Of a stretch of DNA of 12,168 nt, positions 9,133-12,168 are shown piece by piece. The stretch comes from Halicephalobus mephisto (lineage: Eukaryota; Nematoda; Chromadorea; Rhabditida; Panagrolaimidae). The DNA lies in NCBI GenBank assembly GCA_009193035.1, contig SWDT01000256.1, forward strand, positions 1 through 12,168, in the 5' to 3' direction. Position 1 is the stretch's first letter; each line of letters starts with the position of its first letter. The notes beneath the pieces are model-generated. The model saw nothing but the letters and a program-made list of their open reading frames with translations. It was not told the DNA's origin and did not search any database. Position numbers and translations under genes: made by a program.

Positions 9133-9697
9133 GTTAAGACACAACTTATGGGTTATGTTGGAATTGAAAAATTTGATTAAGTTTCGATTATCAATTTAGA
9201 TGAAATAGATTTTTCAAATAGAAAAATTCATAAATGCTTTTTAACACAAAAAGTCCAAATTTCGATTTCGAACACTAACCTCCGACTTTGATAGTACACA
9301 CACAGATTCCTGGTCGAAATTACTTTATAAAACGGAAACAATAAAAAGTCCCAAAAAATTAAATAATACATCGGTTCTGTAGATTTGACCTATATTGTCG
9401 TTATTTTAGTTATCAATTGATAGCTACTAATTATTAGTGAAGAAAGTGTTCTTCATTCGTGGGGAAAGAGACACGATGTTTCACTGTTGTGTTCGATGGT
9501 AATACGAAACATGGATCCTTTATTCGTCAAATTTATCCAATTTTGTCCATAGTAATCGTCAATTTCCTAGAGAGTATTGTTTATTTAAAAACTGATCGAC
9601 TGTGGTTCGACTTAAAAGTAGTGAATTCGTTGCATAATAACAATATTATTTATTGGTTGTAGGATTAGGATTTGAAATAAATCATCGACTTATTGTT
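9133..9697. other. intergenic region, no gene called
   Basis: A 67-codon plus-strand frame (9459-9662) starts at GTG rather than ATG, and a second plus frame is open over the same bases, so neither can be preferred. No RNA gene is seen. Confidence 0.35.
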
Positions 9698-9719
9698 CTC
9701 ACTCTTGGATAATTAAACC
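9698..9719 (-). pseudogene. possible spliced-leader relic (5' end only)
   Basis: The minus strand reads GGTTTAATTATCCAAGAGTG then AG. This agrees with canonical SL1 at 19 of 22 positions, differing at 11, 17 and 18. It is preceded by TTCTTC, as is SL-A at 10019, and a TTCA lies 55 bp upstream (57 in the three good SL genes). However, the splice donor is lost (AACAAT instead of GTAAAC), the leader hairpin cannot form, and no Sm site follows. It is either a decayed SL gene or a chance match; it is not functional as a leader. Confidence 0.35.
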
Positions 9720-9961
9720 GAAGAACTCATTCTAATTTCAGATTTTATGAATAGCTTGTCAGACAAGTATTGAAGGCTTTGAAATGCAAGATAACGATAT
9801 ATAGAGAATAGGAAGATAGACACAATAACCGATCGGAAGAGGAAGTGATGAGTGTTCTCTCAAGAAATAAACTAGTCAGTTATTGTCACCTCTTCTATTC
9901 ACAGTTCTTTCGCTCTCTACCATTATCGTTATTCCGCACTCTGCTTCCAAAAATATCAGCA

Positions 9962-9984
9962 TTCACCTAACCTGAGATCTAGTT
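9962..9984 (+). promoter_or_regulatory. proximal sequence element of SL-A
   Basis: TTCACCTAACC begins exactly 57 bp upstream of the first G of SL-A. The other two SL genes have TTCA at the same distance. This is the position expected for the snRNA-type proximal sequence element bound by SNAPc. The extent of the element is estimated. Confidence 0.55.
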
Positions 9985-10018
9985 ATTGAATAAGCTTCCC
10001 GATTAGACCGTTTTCTTC

Positions 10019-10118
10019 GGTTTTATTACCCGAGTTTGAGGTAAACATTTGATCCGCTCTTGAGTAATCTTGTGGTGGTGAGTTTAAATTTTGGACTGCT
10101 CTTCTGATCAGGAGCTTT
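10019..10118 (+). ncRNA. spliced leader RNA gene, SL1-type variant A
   Basis: The RNA donates its 22-nt leader (10019-10040) to mRNA 5' ends by trans-splicing. The leader starts GGTTTTATTACCC and ends TTTGAG. It differs from canonical SL1 at position 6 (A to T) and position 14 (A to G). A GTAAAC splice donor follows at 10041. TTACC (leader 8-12) pairs with GGTAA (22-26) to make the first hairpin. The conserved TCTTGTGG block follows, then the Sm-binding site AATTTTGG at 10087-10094. The 3' hairpin is GCTC...GAGC ending at 10115. Length to the last paired base is 97 nt, normal for nematode SL RNA. The promoter element lies 57 bp upstream. The exact 3' end is not visible. Nothing is missing, so it should be functional. 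Confidence 0.95.
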
Positions 10119-11047
10119 CAATTGGAAATTGAGTTCTTTTATGATTCCCATGTTATTGAAACGTTTAGTAAATCTAATTGACGAATAACTCTTGAAATTA
10201 ATAACTTCATCATATTATTTGCAACACCGGTGTTTTCAGAGAAATCTATTTGTTTGTTGTATTTCCTCATTTGGAAAATAAATGACAGAGAAAGCAACTA
10301 TTTCATCATGATGAGAAAATAAGAGTTTGTTCTTCAGTGGACCTGGCTTCCACTGATTGATTTTAATCATTTAAACCAAGTAATCAGTTGATCAATCAGA
10401 GAGAATATATCACAATCATCTGAAAATCAAGAAGTATCTGGAATTCGAAATAGTTATTTATTTCAATCAGAACAGACATTTTTAGTTGAGAACTGTTATC
10501 CTCAAAGAGAATGTCACAAGTATCACTGAAATGATTGGGTGGGTCGGACAATTAATAAACATTCTAATGAAAATTGATAAAACCTAGTATCCATAGATGA
10601 ACTGTTTTTAAGCACAGTGAATTTGAGATCAGGTCCCAGCTCTTCAATCAGAATAAGCAACTAAGGACTAAATCAAAGTCTTTTCAGAATTCCCATTCTC
10701 ATATTAATTTATATAACTAAATTGCTTTACACTCATGAAATATATTGTAGAGAGGTTGTACAAGATCCTATGGAATTTATAATTGAAATAGCTATGAAAA
10801 GTTCACTCCATTCTACTTTTGATGGTTCGGATAATCCCTTCAGTAATTTAAAAAGCTGAACAACATTTTAAACAACAAGAATGAAAGCAATTAATCTGTT
10901 TTCGACTCTATTTTCTCTAAATTTCCTTTTCGTTATGACTCAGAGGAAGAAGTTTAAATCAAAATGACAACAGATAATAAGACTTGTTTGAATTGAATGT
11001 AATATTCACTCGTTAAATGAATGAAGCATAAATCATACTTATAAAAA
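10119..11047. other. spacer between SL-A and SL-C, no gene recognised
   Basis: This is AT-rich with no long open frame, no further leader-like sequence and no Sm site on either strand that I can find. Confidence 0.4.
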
Positions 11048-11149
11048 CAAACTCTCTATTTCGAGAGCATTCCAAAATTTAGACATTCCCGCCACAAGAT
11101 CTCTCAAAAGCGGACTTCAATCTTTACCTCAAAGCTGGGTAATTAAACC
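11048..11149 (-). ncRNA. spliced leader RNA gene, SL1-type variant C
   Basis: This is the only one of the three on the minus strand. The leader occupies 11149-11128, starting GGTTTAATTACCC and ending CTTTGAG. It differs from canonical SL1 at positions 15 (A to G) and 16 (G to C). The donor is GTAAAG at 11127. TTACC and GGTAA pair as in the other copies. The shared block ATCTTGTGGCGG is present, then Sm site AATTTTGG (11079-11072), then the 3' hairpin GCTCTC-GAAATA-GAGAGT (11068-11051). The leader-to-Sm distance of 70 nt equals that of SL-B. It diverges from SL-B: their first bases are 290 bp apart and point away from each other, so the two promoters share one spacer. It looks intact. The 3' end is estimated. 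Confidence 0.95.
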
Positions 11150-11183
11150 AAATACAACTTCCTAATTTTGAGGTTTCTGAAAG

Positions 11184-11206
11184 CTGAGTGAATTGGGGTA
11201 GATGAA
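11184..11206 (-). promoter_or_regulatory. proximal sequence element of SL-C
   Basis: TTCATCTACCCC starts exactly 57 bp upstream of the first G of SL-C on the minus strand. A second block, CACTCAGCTT, starts at -41; SL-B has CACTCAGTTT at the same distance. Confidence 0.6.
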
Positions 11207-11381
11207 TACAGATGTGCAATGGATTGTGTGAACGACGAGATATAAGAGGAAAATAACTGAACTGTTAGAAAAAGAGACATTTCTCATTAAAAACAAACCT
11301 GGGAAATTATGCGTTGTGTTTGTCGCTCTGACTCTCGTCTTTCTTACCTATCTCTTAGTGAAGAAATGGGGTAAAATAGGG

Positions 11382-11404
11382 TTCATTCAGCTGAAATCAC
11401 TCAG
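11382..11404 (+). promoter_or_regulatory. proximal sequence element of SL-B
   Basis: TTCATTCAGCTG starts exactly 57 bp upstream of the first G of SL-B, with CACTCAGTTT at -41. The two-part arrangement matches SL-C at identical spacing. Confidence 0.6.
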
Positions 11405-11438
11405 TTTCCAAAAGACAGAAAATCAGAACATTATGTTC

Positions 11439-11540
11439 GGTTTAATTACCCGAATTTGAGGTAAACATTTAATTTCGCTCTGGTAAAGTCTTGTGGCGAA
11501 CATGGTTAAATTTTGGATTGCTTTCGTAATGGAAAGTTTG
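11439..11540 (+). ncRNA. spliced leader RNA gene, SL1-type variant B
   Basis: The leader (11439-11460) starts GGTTTAATTACCC and ends ATTTGAG. It differs from canonical SL1 at positions 14 (A to G) and 16 (G to A). The donor is GTAAAC at 11461. The TTACC/GGTAA leader hairpin is intact. GTCTTGTGGCG is followed by the Sm site AATTTTGG (11509-11516) and a 3' hairpin GCTTTC-GTAATG-GAAAGT ending at 11537. Length to the last paired base is 99 nt. It transcribes away from SL-C. All elements for snRNP assembly and trans-splicing are present. The exact 3' end is estimated. Confidence 0.95.
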
Positions 11541-12168
11541 TAATTTGACAAAGAAGTCATTCAATATTGATGGTGATACCTGTGCTCTTCATTTCGAAAA
11601 CCTGAAATTAACATCTTAATTTTACTGACTAGAAAATAGATTTATTTATAAGAAATCCCTGTTTTAGTATACTCGTTGTATGAGAGAACCCGAATCTTCC
11701 ATGTCACAACATCAACAATTTGTATCATAACGTAGTAGTTTTCTTTTTAGTATCCATATTTGAAAGCGAACTTGTCTTTATAAAGTTTGTAAGCATTAAA
11801 TACTGAATAATATGTGACTGAAATCCTTAGATATTTAATAAACTTTCCCTTATCTATGTTCTCAATACAGATGGTTTTAGAATTATTAATTTCGAACAGT
11901 ATTTAGGACAAGAAATGAGATCCATTTTAAATTATCAAAACGTTACTCATCATCGGATTTGTCAGAGTTTTTCTATCTGGTTAATGTCTTACATTAGTTG
12001 GCCTCTATCATTGTATGAATTTATAATTCAGTCCTTATATTTCTAAATTAATAATAGGAAATTTAGTCATTTTATAAGTAACATGAATTTCAATTAAAAT
12101 GACTTTTTTTGACAGATTGTACCTCATAAGAATAATGTTAAACTCTACAGTAATTTTCTGAATTTGGA
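11541..12168. other. right flank, no gene recognised
   Basis: This is AT-rich with frequent stops on both strands and no RNA gene I can support. A GAG|GTACAA on the minus strand near 12123 looks superficially like a leader junction but lacks a leader start and an Sm site. Confidence 0.4.

Noticed and set aside
9459..9662. Plus-strand 67-codon open frame
   Set aside because: It begins at GTG, and another plus frame is equally open across the same region; there is no splice or homology support.
11166..11174. Plus-strand TTTTGAGGT near SL-C, like an SL 3' junction
   Set aside because: It lies in the promoter of SL-C on the opposite strand, with no leader start, GTAAA donor or Sm site.
12123..12144. 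Minus-strand GTTTAAC...ATGAG followed by GTACAA, like a spliced leader end
   Set aside because: The start is not GG, the leader hairpin is missing and no AATTTTGG follows near +70.

Overview
The window is AT-rich nuclear DNA from a nematode. Two kinds of RNA gene show this. The right-hand 2.2 kb holds three spliced-leader (SL) RNA genes of the nematode SL1 type: a 22-nt leader, then a GTAAA splice donor, an Sm-binding site and a 3' hairpin. A 5S rRNA gene in the middle carries internal blocks that match my memory of Caenorhabditis 5S. Short spliced introns in the main protein gene also fit. I cannot name the species. None of the three leaders is identical to the canonical SL1.

Layout. Positions 106-1832 hold a decayed mariner (Tc1/mariner, DD34D) transposon: the 5' half of the transposase is readable through several stops and the 3' half is nearly erased. 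A 221-bp solo LTR (1549-1769) with TG...CA ends, a TATA box, AATAAA and a near-perfect 5-bp target duplication has inserted in or beside its 3' end. From 1833 to 4160 I see no gene. A spliced protein gene occupies 6076-4163 on the minus strand; its long 3' exon encodes a cysteine-rich, zinc-ribbon-like segment, and the product is unrecognised. From 6077 to 7844 there is no confident gene, only weak traces of decayed coding sequence near 7320-7140. A 118-nt 5S rRNA gene follows (7962-7845, minus strand) with a T-run terminator. A doubtful small spliced gene lies at 9132-8635 (minus). Downstream are a possible SL relic (9719-9698, minus) and three SL RNA genes: SL-A at 10019 (+), SL-C at 11149 (-) and SL-B at 11439 (+). 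SL-B and SL-C are divergent, 290 bp apart.

How the parts relate. Each of the three SL genes has a TTCA-starting element exactly 57 bp upstream of its first G, as expected of a proximal sequence element for snRNA-type transcription. 5S rRNA and SL RNA genes are neighbours in several nematodes, so finding both within about 4 kb fits a known association, although here they are dispersed rather than tandem. The most notable content is the set of three different SL1-type leaders, whose differences sit almost entirely in the hairpin loop, and a 5S gene whose helices differ from Caenorhabditis in compensated pairs.

Limits: all family comparisons are from memory, with no database search. Splice sites are read by eye from GT/AG signals and frame consistency.
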